Origin: Eriocheir sinensis
Taxonomy: Eukaryota; Arthropoda; Malacostraca; Decapoda; Varunidae
Length of the DNA stretch: 64,000 nucleotides
Direction of reading: 5' to 3'
Assembly (NCBI RefSeq): GCF_024679095.1
Contig: NC_066513.1
Coordinates: 11,854,504 to 11,918,503, forward strand
Within the stretch, counting starts at the first letter, position 1; every line of letters starts with the position of its first letter. Below are positions 37,650 through 48,615 of the stretch, one piece after another. The position numbers and the translations under genes are program-made. The notes beneath the pieces are model-generated. The model was not told the origin of the DNA, did not search any database, and was given only the letters and a program-made list of their open reading frames with translations.

Positions 37650-40430
37650 CCTCTAGATAACTTAAAATCCTTAGTTTCAATGCGCGTAGCCTAAGAACCA
37701 AATTTGATGAACTGAGATGTCTTGCTTTAACAGAAAATTTTGACATAATTGCTATAACCGAAACATTTATCGACACCACAAATATTGATTTAAGTTCCGA
37801 ATACAACATAGATGGCTACAGACTCTTCAACAAAGATCGTGTAAACCGTAGAGGCGGTGGCGTCGCCCTTTATGTCAAAAAGCTATTTGCAACCCACTGA
37901 CAAAACACTGGGAAACAGTAACGTTGAACATTTGTGCGTGCGAGTAAACATTGCAAAAGTCAACTTAAATATATCTGTCACCTACAGACCTCCCGGGCAA
38001 TCACTCGATGACGACCTTGAAATGTACAGCGTCTTAAGGCAGTCACTTAATAACAGCGACTCACTGATATTAGGAGACTTTAACCTCCCCATATCGACTG
38101 GGCGACACTGTCAGGTACAGAAGGCGAGTCACATAGAATGATCGAATTTCTAGAAGAAAATTATCTAAGCCAAATGGTTTCTGAGCCAACTCGACAAAAT
38201 AATATACTCGACCTTGTTATAACGACCCAAGATAACCTAATCAGTAGTGTCACGGTAGGAGAACACCTCGGTTCTTGCGATCATAAATTAGTGCGCGTCG
38301 ACATTAAAGCTCAATCATCAGTGACTGAAAATAAAGTAAAGGTGCCCAATTTCAAAAGAGCTAACTTCGTAGAAATCCGACAAAACTACCAGAAATACAC
38401 CTATCAGATGACGGCAACGTAGAGGAAGCCTGGCTAAGCCTTAAAAATCACTTACTCACTCAGCAGAACACATTCGTCCCCTTGTGCGAGAAGCGAATTA
38501 ACACTAATAAAAGCCCACCGTGGTTTAATAGCGAAATTAAACAATCAGTCAATGAGAGAAAATTGTTTTACAGGTTAAAGAAAGAACAAAGCACGCCCGA
38601 AAACATTAGACTTTATAATGATGCCAGGCGACGAGTAAAAAGACTAGTAGGACAGGCAAAGCGTAGATACGAAGAAAATATTGCAGCCAACTGTAAAAAT
38701 AATCCGAAATCTTTCTTCAGTTACATAAACAACAGAAAGGCGATCAAAAGTGGTATTGGACCTTTAACAAACAGCGACGGTGCACTAGTGACTGACAGCC
38801 AACACATTGCAAACCTCTTAAACAATTACTTTTCCTCGGTGTTTAATACTAACAGTCTTCCTCTCGCTACCACCAACACCAGTACTATTGTAAATCTCGA
38901 GCATGCATTGCCTAATTTTGAAATAACAACCGATGAAGTCCTTAAAGCTCTCCATTCACATAAAACAAATAAAAGTCCTGGACCTGACAAAGTATATCCA
39001 ACTCTGCTGAAAGAAACGAAGAGCGAAATACTCTCCTCCCTCACAACCGTATTCAATATGTCCTTGCGACAAGGCATCGTCCCTTCAGATTGGAAAAAGG
39101 CTAACGTGACACCGATTTTCAAGAAAGGAGACAAAAAAGTACCAGGTAATTACAGGCCCATTAGTCTAACTTCGGTTGTAGGTAAGCTACTTGAGGGCAT
39201 AATTAGAGACAAAATTGTGAATTACCTTGAAAGCCACTCATTGATTGGGGACTCACAACATGGCTTCCGAAACAAAAGATCCTGCCTATCAAACCTATTA
39301 ACCTTTTATAACGACCTCTTCACTGTTTATGACGTAACCAAATCTCTGGACGTAGTCTATCTTTATTTAATGTAAGCGTTTGATAAAGTCCCGCATCATA
39401 AATTACTTTACAAATTAAAGCAAATAGGTATTGACGGTCAAGTAAACCAATGGATCGCGAATTGGTTGAGCAACAGACAACAAAGAGTAGTGATTGACGG
39501 ATTTAACTCAGAGTGGGCGCCTGTCACTAGTGGCGTCCCTCAGGGCTCGGTTCTTGGCCCAGTGCTCTTCATTATTTACATCAACGACGTGGATGTTGGA
39601 CTCAATAACCGCATTAGTAAATTTGCAGACGACACAAAGATTGGCAACTCGGTTCTCACTGACGAAGACAGGCAAAGCCTCCAAGAGGATTTGCACAAAA
39701 TTTCAGCTTGGTCGGATAGATGGGAGATGCCCTTTAACGTAGACAAGTGCCAGGTCCTTCAAGTTGGAACGAGGAATAAGAAGTTCGAATACGAAATGCG
39801 CGGCGTTAAACTCAAAAGCGTTCAATGCGTCAAAGACTTGGGGGTCAAAATCGCGTCAAACCTCAAATTCTCACAGCAATGCATCGATGCAGCAAATAAA
39901 GCGAACAGAATGTTGGGCTTCATTAAAAGAAACTTTGTATTCAAGAATAAAGATGTAATACTCGCTCTACAACAGTTTAGTCAGACCCCACTTGGAATAT
40001 GCGGTACAGTTTTGGTCTCCCCACCATGCAAAGGATATTGCTAAATTAGAAGGTGTTCAGCGTCGGGCAACGAAAATGATCCCTTCCTTGCGCAACAAAT
40101 CCTACGAAGAAAGGCTTTCTACCCTTAACATGTTCTCTCTTGAGAAACGTCGCCTCCGAGGAAAACTGATCGAATGTTTTAAAATACTTAATGGTTTCAC
40201 GAATGTAGACAGATCAACATTGTTTATGGTCGATGACACTTTGCGCACGAGGAACAATGGCGTAAAGCTCAGATGTAGACAAGTAAATTCAGACTGCACC
40301 AAATTTTTCTTCACCAACGTTGTAGTGCGAGAATGGAATAAGCTTCCACCGTCAGTGGTCCAGTGTAACACGATTGACTCCTTCAAAAATAAGCTCGACC
40401 GTCACTTCCTTCAACTTAATATCAACTAGA
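37650..40430 (+). pseudogene. CR1/L2-type ORF2: endonuclease and reverse transcriptase
   Basis: Endonuclease pieces: AITETFID, YRPPGQS, GDFNLP and SCDHKLV. RT pieces (38482-39375, 39466-40044): [56 protein letters not shown] (catalytic) and WEMPFNVDKC. C-terminal part (39992-40429): RRATKMIP and EKRRLRGKLIECFKI. The usual AFDKVPHHKL is interrupted by a stop at 39373-39375. Several frameshifts; inactive. Confidence 0.88.
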
Positions 40431-40555
40431 GTAGAAATGCAACGTTTTGGAGTCTTCTGATTAATGTAAAATCACTTAGGTTTAAGGACAGACCACCAAG
40501 TCTGGACCATGGGGTCTGTGTGGTCTGATTTTCTATGTAAATCTATGTAAAAAAT

Positions 40556-41393
40556 CAGGCTGGTCTGTGAAAGAGGATGAAAGCCAAAGCTGGTGGTGAA
40601 CATTGAAATCTCCCAAGATGGAGATTTCAGCAAAGGGAGAGTGAGTCAAGATGTGCTCCACTTTAGAGTTCAAATAGTCAAAGAATTTTACATACATAGT
40701 TAGTAGAGTTAGGTGAGAGATAAACACCACAGATGTATTTAGTAATAGAATGACAATGAAGTCTTAGCCAGATGGTGGAAAATTCAGAAGAGTCAAGGTC
40801 GTGGGCACGAGAGCAAGTGATGTCGTTGCGCACGTAGGCGCAACATCCAACTTTGGATTGAAATTTAGGATAGAGATAGTAGGAGGGAACAGAGTAGAGG
40901 TTGCTGTCAATAGCCTCAGAAACCTGTGTTTCGGTGAGGAAGAGAAGGTGGGGTTTGGAGGAGGAGAGATGGTGTTCCACAGAATGGAAATTAGAGCTAA
41001 GACCGCGAATGTTGCAGAAATTGATAAGGAGGAGGTTTGAGGAGTTATCAGGACACCTCTCAAGTCGGCAGCCAGAAGAGGAATCCTTTTGGGGGGAATT
41101 TATAGTCCCCTCCCAGGCAGGAACTCCGAGGCAGTTCGTTTATGTGCCATTTTGAATATTAAATTTTGGGAAAAAGGTGTGTATGTTGTGTGAATGTAGT
41201 GTGGTGTAGAGAGAGGATCTGTCTGTAGAGAGCATGCTGAACTACTCTCTGGTGTTTATGAGATAAAAGGGAAACAGTTAGTGAGGACATGGGAAGGGTC
41301 TTTGAAGGGCTTCAGCACCCTCCTCGTTTCCCATATATCCTCACCGGGAGTAGCTTACCCCCGTTCGGTAAGTGTCTTCCTACCTACTCCTAC
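40556..41393 (-). mobile_element. LINE family B, 5' portion of the split copy
   Basis: Starts (5' end) at about 41393 with GTAGGAGTAGGTAGG, identical in kind to the 5' end of the full-length copy at 48616. It runs through the endonuclease N-terminus ([32 protein letters not shown]) and stops at GACCAGCCTG. It continues at 34790. Confidence 0.88.
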
Positions 41394-41907
41394 CAAATAC
41401 AAACTGTTGCGATTTCAAATACTATAATTTTTATCTCTTGGTGTTGAGCTTATATCGAGGCAGAACCACTGGGCAGGAGGCAGTGAACCAGAGTGCATAC
41501 ATGCATGATGATGGCTGGGGAGCCAGTGACCAAACTCTCCCTAGCTACAGCTCTGCCTCATTCCTGAATGTGTTCCTCACCTCAGTGGAGTATTCCAATG
41601 CTGGGGGTTGCCAAAAGTTCCCGGTCTGAAAGATAAATATTACAAGAGTTTAACCAGAAGTATCAGTGAAATATTGTATCTATATGCTGAAGTAAAATTA
41701 AATTGTTAAAACTTTTTAAGGTCAACAATTACATAATTTCCACTTTTCTAGGGATTAATACTACTAGATGTATGCAAAAGATTTGTTTACAAAAGTTATT
41801 TGCCCCCAAAAAATATTTTTATTTTTCATTAAAAAATCTAATAAAAGACCTACAAGAAAAATAACTAATAAAAAAAACTAAAGTAGTGATTACACTCATG
41901 TGCCTAC
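41394..41907. other. USP intron sequence, nothing recognised
   Basis: AT-rich with no supported gene or repeat. Confidence 0.5.
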
Positions 41908-42599
41908 AATGGGGCCCTTCACTGAGCTCGACATGCCATCTGGTGACCCTCCTGGAACCTCTACCACATCCAAACCTGTGGACTTCTGGAGTCCAGCGAG
42001 GCTTAAGTGGCATTTTTATTCTGAACCAAATAAGTAACTTATCAGAGTTGTAATGATTGCTGTTATGTTTACACCAAAAAATCTGAGTGCTGTACATTAT
42101 CTATGTTATTGTATATTTTATATATTTTATGCATGTTACGCTCCTGTCAGGTGCCCTGCGCATTATTTATCAAAAATATAATAATGAACATTGTTGGCAA
42201 AATAAGAGCATCAAACGATATATCGTTTACCGTTTACCGTTGATGAGGGCCCCGCTGCTAGCGCAGCGCTCCGCAGGACGCCAACAATTACGATGTTAGC
42301 CTCAATAATAATCCTCAATGCACTTATTCGCAACGTCGTAGTGAGTGAGTCATTCTTGATTGCTTTCACAAATAGCCAACTGATGTCTTTTTATTAAACT
42401 TGGCATTATCATAGTCACTTGGCCGTGTGTAAGCTCGTACTTTTCTGAATATCTTTCCTTTTTATAGTATCACAAATATCCATTGTTTCACTTTCCATTT
42501 ATCTGATATTTTCTTTATAGTATCACAATTCAATATCCAACGATTATTTCCAACTCATTGAACATTTAACACTCAATTTATCTTCGAGTCTCAAACACT

Positions 42600-43720
42600 A
42601 ATTAATAGCCATGATCAGTTATGTTACGAATTCTCTCAATTTCAGTCTGTAGAACTACACAACACTGGTCATTCGTTGAGTGGTTGTTTTTAGGCTTCTT
42701 GTACCTTACACCTGCATTTCTTTTCAGCCATGATGTAATCCTTTGATTTATGATCACCAGCACACTTGTAACCTTTTGGGGCTTCTCCATTGTTCTTGGC
42801 AGTATAGTTGGCCTCTGACAGTGGTAGCATATAATTGCATGGTATCTATCTCTCACAGTGTACACTCCCCATTCTAGTTTTATGTTTATGTTTGTGAGGA
42901 CTCTAACAGTTGGATCACATTTCTAAATATAGTGTATTGTACCAGCAGCAGTAAGCTCATTAAAAATCTTCTCAATTTTCCCTTCAACTCCAGGAATCGA
43001 GTGTAGGAACTCATTCTTGTTTAACAGTGTCTCAGTTATCTTATCCCCGGTCTCCTCCTTATGAACATTGCATGCTTTGGCCTTAATTTTCCCACAGTTT
43101 TTTGTGCTAACTTGCTCTACATTTTCCAATTTCTGAGCTGCTCCATTCCTTATGTTCTCTTCATCAAAGTTCATAACAATGTTACCTACATTCGCGAATC
43201 TTGAATCAGTAATCTGAATGCCTTGTAATGCCAGGGAACTTTATTTTCATCTCAGTAGCCTTTTTATCTGGATCAGAGGCCTTGCCGCAAAGTAGATTCT
43301 TCTTCCTCTACCACGTCAGTAAAACTGGCGCGACCTGACTGCTTGCTCAGTGCAAAGTACACCAGCCACTTCACTCAGCTCCTTCACACTGGATACCTGA
43401 GATTCAACCTCATCTTTAACCACAGATATTTCTTTAGATAATTTTTGCTTGAATTCATGCAATTTTTCAACAATGCTGGTAGGGAGAGATGCTTTATGAA
43501 GACATTGAGTGCAAATCCAATTTATTTTAGGTACAGTATCCTGCTTGACTCCAGTCAAATTAGCACGCTTCACATGACACCACTTTGGACACAAACAGCA
43601 TGCAATCCACTTCTCGCCTCTAAAGTCTTCACAGACGCAACACAAATCTCTCATGCTCCTGGTTGTGCCCGACATAGTCGACTCAGCAGTTCCGAGGAGC
43701 TCACGCCGACACGTCCACAC
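42600..43720 (-). pseudogene. PHD-finger ORF1/gag-like remnant of a non-LTR retrotransposon
   Basis: The minus strand encodes a PHD-type zinc finger (CCVCEDFRGEKWIACCLC, KWCHVKRANL, WICTQCL), a Lys/Glu-rich helical segment (EKLHEFKQKLSKEISVVKDE) and then, after frame breaks, a segment with CYHCQR and further degenerate Cys/His sequence. PHD fingers with zinc knuckles occur in ORF1 proteins of some LINE groups. No RT follows here. A domesticated PHD protein is a less likely alternative, because the frame breaks at about 43310, 43175 and 42870. Confidence 0.55.
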
Positions 43721-43733
43721 TCTACCCCTCTTA

Positions 43734-44494
43734 TGGGGGCTTTACACCTGGCAATTCCTGGCCGCCAATACAACCGCGACGATCTAGCGGCTAGACCAGC
43801 TGGGTGCTCTCGGGAGCAAGTACGTTCACACGTGGGAGGAGCCGCCGGGAGCATCAACACGTAAACTGCTAGTAAATGCAAGGGCATGAATTCCTCCCAG
43901 ACACCCCAAAAGGCTACTACCATATATTAAAACCACAATGAGTTTCGTCCATTAGCCTGATATTGTAGAAATACTGTAAGTAAACGAGTTTTATCATAAG
44001 TAGTATTGATTGATTATTGTTGCATTTAACAACAAAGGAGAAGGGAGGAACATGCCATCCCAACCCCCAGGCATTACATAGTGTGATTATGTAATACACG
44101 AAAATAATCGTTCCTTAATTACCTCCTTCGATATCGCGCAAAGAGATAAACATTTCCCGCAATGTTGCTGCCACTCTCCCAAAAGTTGTTTTGCGCAGAC
44201 TCTGCCTCTAGTACAGCTTATCTTGTGGGTCCCACAAGTGTCGATGCTGCCTCACTTCCTCTAGCAATACCACCTCGGCCTCCCGGCCCCAAATCTTGTT
44301 ATCTACATCTGTCATTTCTTGTTTTATTGGCGCCGACATGTTGTTTACCCAGCCGCCAGTCGGCAATACAAGACAGACACGCTCAGCTGCAGAGAACTTG
44401 CCGCGAGAAGGGCTCCCAGACCCAGACCAAAAATGCTGCAGGCAGCACGTCGCGGCTGTATTGCCGGCCAGGAATTGCCAGGTGTAAAGCCGCC
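43734..44494. mobile_element. 761-bp TIR element with TTA target duplication
   Basis: The left end is TGGGGGCTTTACACCTGGCA, continuing ATTCCTGGCCG. The right end is the reverse complement with small differences (…CAGGTGTAAAGCCGCC). TTA lies outside both ends (43731-43733, 44495-44497). The arms match over about 50 bp. It is inserted just upstream of the PHD ORF1 start. No transposase. Confidence 0.8.
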
Positions 44495-44497
44495 TTA

Positions 44498-45300
44498 CTC
44501 ACTCACTTCCTACAATATCCCACTTCCTACAACACTCCATCCAGTGATTCATAGGGATACATCAGTGCAGACTCATGGGTAAATATTTCCTTCATGCAAG
44601 AAAAGAGAAGTCAAGCAAGTCAAACATGGTGTCAGGCTTTCAATTTCTTACAAGTAGTGGTGGAAGGTGTTGAAAATTTTGCCATTCAACATTCCTCTGG
44701 CTGGCATGCCCCTGCCTCGCATACGACGAATTCCTCTATCTCTCCAATCAGAGAACGGGAGCTTGTTTACACTGCTGCAAAACATATTATCCGCTGTCGG
44801 CAGCAACTGTTAACTTATTTCATACTTCTAATTGAAATCATAATACATACATCTTTAGTATATATTCAATATATTGAACTTTAAAAGAATACTGTATAGC
44901 AGGCGACAATTATTTATGTGGGAAAAAAAGAAAAAAATTTATTGCGTATCCCCGTTTCGTAAATACTACTACTAAGTCAAGTGCTTCTATATCGTAGCTA
45001 TGAGAAAAATATGTGATTTCTAAATGCCAATGAAAAACTTATAAGAAAAATTATTTGACAGTCTTCATACATATTTTTTTTGTTCCAAGGCAGCAAGCAG
45101 ATGGCAGGTCGAGCTCAGTGAAGGACCCTATAGATTATATAAGAGAAATATTTCACAGGTTTGTATGTTTCAAAAATCTGATTTTTGTTATTAAATAGCG
45201 AATTGTATAAAGTATCCAAGCAAATGGTACACGCTCCAGTCACATATTTTGACAGACTATGTGATAAGCTATACAGAGTTTTGTGAGATGTTTTGATAAT
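44498..45300. other. USP intron sequence
   Basis: Contains the right TIR of the 41908-45131 block; otherwise nothing recognised. Confidence 0.5.
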
Positions 45301-45640
45301 CTATGGCATCAATACTATCACCATCAGCCATCACTGATCCACTCCAGAACAAAGGCCTTCCCCAACACTTTCCACTTCTCTCTGCCTGATGTTAGTGTGT
45401 GTGCTGCACCCTGCCTTGACAAATGCTTTCATTTCAGCCATCCACCTGGCTCATTGTTTCCCCTGACCTTTATGGTGCATGGGTTGCCACATTGCTACTT
45501 TGATAGTCTTTGTTATCAATTCTGTTGATGATATAACTTCCCTAAGTCTACCTGTTATTCTGAACTGTCTTTCCTCTAATCCATGATGCTTGCCTTTTAT
45601 GTTCAATGTTATGAAAAGCCAGTGTCATGGAGTAGGGAAC
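45300..45640. mobile_element. Possible RTE-type LINE 3' remnant
   Basis: The segment ATCCACTCCAGAACAAAGGC with CTTCCCCA resembles a 3' region of RTE-type repeats common in arthropods. There is no reading frame and no second copy in this window to confirm it. Confidence 0.3.
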
Positions 45641-45918
45641 AAAGGATGAAAGGTGCCTGTTAGAAGAAATATATTTTTTTTAGTGAAACTGGTGCTTATA
45701 AGAGAGTATACGTGGCAACATTAGCATGAGTTTCGACTAGTGTAAGAGAAAGGCGTACAACCCGTGTATTCTGCCAACCCTAACAAACAGGTCAGAAGCT
45801 TGACATCTCACAAAAAATCTGAAGAAAAACTAAGAGGTGTGTAAAGAGAAATGAAGGGAAAAATGCTGGGTGTTGCACAGAGCATCATGGACCAGGGATC
45901 AAACAAAGGTTGAAGATA

Positions 45919-46125
45919 GGCCCGTAATTTTGGCTGATTTTTTGGGGGGGGGCTAGAGGGCACCATAGGCTCATGAGGTGGGGGGAATGGGTAGCGAGCA
46001 AAACGAGCATGTGCAGGTGGGGAACTTTTTTTAAATATGCACATTTAGTGGCATTTTGAGGCCGATATAGAAAACATTGGGGACTAAAGCCCCCCTAATC
46101 ACCCCATAAATTACGGCCCTGAGTG
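45919..46125. mobile_element. Small TIR element (MITE)
   Basis: The left end GGCCCGTAATTTTGGCTGAT and the right end, in reverse GGGCCGTAATTTATGGGGTG, share about 12 bp of near identity, with G-runs just inside both ends. No convincing target duplication. Confidence 0.5.
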
Positions 46126-46189
46126 ATGCTAATAAAAATAAACCAACAGAAATGGACATGGGAAGGTTACGAGTAGTAGTGATAACAAA

Positions 46190-46556
46190 TGGCGAGGCGG
46201 TGGCTGAATAGATAGCGTGACGGCCTCGCGTTCAGGACGGCGCTAGTTCAATCCCCGACCGGTGCCACCAAGCTGGGATTTTTCAGCCGCCGCCGAGTGA
46301 CTTAAAACTATCCACATGCTGTCCAGAAGACCACCTATCAACCTGGACTCTAGATTCTAGGATTAAAGATGAGCTCCGGGAGGGCAGCATGAGCCAATGC
46401 AAGATGGCGCCACTATAAACACTCGCCTGCGCCAGAACGGGCTGGGCCGACCAACAGGACCCACCGGGAAGAAGCCTTGGACCGACCATCAGGAATTCAG
46501 GATCCACCGGGAAGAACCCTAGCGGCGCAATAGGCCACGACGTAAAAAAAAAAAAA
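46190..46556 (+). mobile_element. tRNA-derived SINE, best full-length copy in the window
   Basis: A-box region GGCGGTGGCTGAATAGATAG, B-box AGTTCAATCCC, then GAGTGACTTAAAACTATCC, GATGGCGCCACTATAAACAC, GGGCTGGGCCGACC and an A-rich (AAAT)n tail. A 3'-body segment (CCGACCA..AGGA, CACCGGGAAGAA) is locally duplicated. Confidence 0.88.
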
Positions 46557-46795
46557 TAAATAAATAAATAAAATAAAAAATAAAAAGGACAACCAAATTA
46601 AGTCAGGCCAGACAGAGAACCAGGTGGATGAGTGAAATAAGAACCACTGCCGCAGCAGGATGGGTTACACTAACAGCAGACAGAGAGTTGGAGAACATTG
46701 GGAGAGGAATTTGTCTTTCAGTGGATGATGATGATGATGATGTTGATGATGTACTACTAATGACAGATGAAGATGATGACGATGATGGATCTCAC

Positions 46796-47473
46796 CTCAT
46801 GCTGGAGTGCTGGGTCCTGGGCGTGGACACCGTCTTCATGTGAAGGGTCATGGTCATAGTATGGAGGACCAGGGTGGAGGGCAGGGTCCTCAGGGAAGTA
46901 TGGTGAGGAAGGACCATTGTAAGGGGAGTGTAGGCCATGTTGAGGTGCTTCATTATAAGGCGAATGAGGGTCATGATGAGGTTTATTGTACGGGGAGTGA
47001 GGGCCATGTTCAGGTGCTTCATTGTAAGGGGAAAGAAGTTCATGATGAGGAGCTCTATTAAAAGGGGAGTGAGGGTCATGTTGAGGAGCTCTATTATAAG
47101 GGGAATGAGGGTCGTCTTGAGGACCTCTATTGTACGGAGAGTGAGGCTCATGTTGAGGAGCTGTGTTGAAAATGGAGGAAGGGTCATGATGAAGAGCTCT
47201 ATTGTAAGGGGAGAGAGGGTCATGTTGAGGTGTTCTATTGTACGGGGAGGGAGGGTCATGTTGAGTTGCTCTGTTGGAAGGGGAGGGAGGGTCATGTTGA
47301 GGTGTTCTATTGTAAGGGGAGGGAGGGCCCTGGGCATGGCTGGGTGGGCCATAGTCAGGTGACAGGGGGTCAAGATAGGTTCCCATTGTCCTGTGAGGCT
47401 CCTGGTATTGAGGAGGCTCTCTGACAGGGTACCTCAGTGGCTCCTCACCAAGGTAAGGCCATGCTCCTCTCTC
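46796..47473 (-). CDS. Ubiquitin-specific protease, exon 1 of the visible set (12-residue tandem repeats)
   Basis: A 678-nt, 226-codon minus-strand exon with acceptor TCTTGCAACAG|GAG and donor GAG|GTGAGA, phase 0 at both ends. After ERGAWPYLGEEPLRYPV it carries twelve imperfect units of DPHSPYNRAPQH type, then a Pro/Tyr/His-rich end (YYDHDPSHEDG). The DNA basis is a 36-bp coding minisatellite. It joins exon 2 as PALQHE|ESEFGEHEDEE in frame. The S/P/Y/N/H repeats look disordered and could be a multivalent binding or phosphorylation tail of the deubiquitinase. The link to the catalytic exons rests on phase and order, without a transcript. Confidence 0.72.
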
Positions 47474-47735
47474 CTGTTGCAAGAGATGGCGCGCATTAAC
47501 AAACACTCTAGCCCTTCCTTCCTCTCCCTGTCTGCCAGACACGCATTTTCTGAGCTGCAGGACACATTCAAGGACAAAGCAGATTACCAGGGAGGAAAAA
47601 TTGCCCACAATATGCTAATACATAGAAAAGGACTCGGATGAAGATGTTGAAAAGCTCTGAAACACAGTAGGAGAGGCATCCTGATAAGACAGTGGTAGAA
47701 GATAGGAAGGGAACCATATGAAAATTATTACGTAC

Positions 47736-47786
47736 CTCCATGTGGAAAGGTTGGCTGGACAGAGGTGCTCACTAAAGATGGTCTCC
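47736..47786 (-). CDS. Candidate 51-nt exon upstream of the repeat exon
   Basis: Flanked by a good acceptor (ATTTCACAG) and donor (GGAG|GTACGT). The open phase reads ETIFSEHLCPANLSTW and leaves two bases. That phase does not fit the preferred start of the next exon, but it does fit an alternative acceptor 5 nt inside it (exon start 47468). Phase 0 hits a stop. It could be a non-coding or false exon. Confidence 0.3.
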
Positions 47787-48170
47787 CTGTGAAATGACAT
47801 GAAATATAGAGTAATATCATGTAAGTTCTTCTCTTCTGAAGTTGTATTTCTATGAAAGGCCATATGTGAGCAGCAGGGTGTGCACAGCCTTTCCCTGATT
47901 AGAAAAGGAAAATTTCATAGCACTAATGCAGTGTTCTGTCTGGGAAGCCCCTTGAAAGGGAGGCCAAGGCAGAAGCGTCTCCACGTGTCTCTATTCATCA
48001 TACACTCCTGGTTTGCTTCATACACTCTTCTGCCTCCCTCCACCAAGTACCCCTCAGTCCTGTCAATCCACCTTACTGGTGGTCTTCCTACTGCCCTTTG
48101 CCCTCCTTCTTAGTCAAGTCTAGTATCAATTTAGTGAAACTTCAGAACAGTCTGAACAATCATCGGCCAA
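47787..48170. other. Sequence between candidate exon and LINE block, nothing recognised
   Basis: No supported gene or repeat. Confidence 0.5.
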
Positions 48171-48615
48171 TCTGCCGTCTCATCTATCTTTAAGACTGAA
48201 CTCTTCGCTCAAACTTTCTGTAAGAACTCCACCCTGGACGATTCTGGGCATGTTCCTCCTACTCATACCCCCTCTGACTCCTTTATGCCTGTTATTAAGA
48301 TTCTTCATAATGATGTTTTATATTCCCTCTCTGGCCTCAACTCTCAGAAGGCTTATGGACCTGATGGAATGCCTCCTATTGTCCTTAAAAACTGTGCTTC
48401 CGTGTTGACACCCTGCCTGGTCAAACTCTTTCGTCTCTGCCTATCAACATCTACCTTTCCTTCCTGCTGGAAGTGTGCCTTTATACAGCCTGTGCCTAAG
48501 AAGGGTGACCGTTCCAATCCCTCAAACTATCGCCCTATAGCTTTACTTTCCTGTCTATCTAAAGCTTTTGAATCAATCCTTAACCGGAAGATTCAAAAGC
48601 ACCTTTCCACTTCTA
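48171..48615 (+). mobile_element. LINE family B, left part of an interrupted 5'-truncated copy
   Basis: Starts in the region CTGCCGTCTCATCTATC, reads through [17 protein letters not shown] and [19 protein letters not shown], and stops at CCACTTCTA. The sequence resumes at 51943 with CTTCTATCTGATCGCC, the next words of the same element. Confidence 0.9.

Larger units (their letters stand above)
34791..40555 (+). mobile_element. Near-full-length CR1/L2-type LINE (5.8 kb) inserted in LINE family B
   Basis: Layout: a 5' region with two tandem-repeat blocks (34985-35640 and about 35940-36440), ORF1 with coiled coil and esterase, ORF2 with endonuclease and RT, and a 3' UTR ending TCTATGTAAATCTATGTAAA. 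The family-B LINE is interrupted exactly at its two ends (TTCA at 34790, CAGGCTGG from 40556). Other copies of this family here are 5'-truncated, so this one defines the length. Confidence 0.82.
41908..45131. mobile_element. Candidate 3.2-kb block flanked by imperfect TIRs
   Basis: The left end reads GGGGCCCTTCACTGAGCTCG then ACATGCCATCTG. The right end, in reverse, reads GGGTCCTTCACTGAGCTCGA then CCTGCCATCTG. The arms match over about 30 bp and more weakly beyond. No clear target duplication was found. Between them are a PHD-finger ORF1 remnant and a TTA-flanked MITE. It may be one transposon with insertions or two separate related repeats. Confidence 0.45.

Noticed and set aside
43316..43720. 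Host PHD-finger gene
   Set aside because: The frame breaks repeatedly, is followed by zinc-knuckle-like sequence and is surrounded by transposon ends; an ORF1 remnant is more likely.
46937..47362. Plus-strand Arg/Val-rich 141-codon frame
   Set aside because: It is the antisense shadow of the repeat-bearing USP exon.
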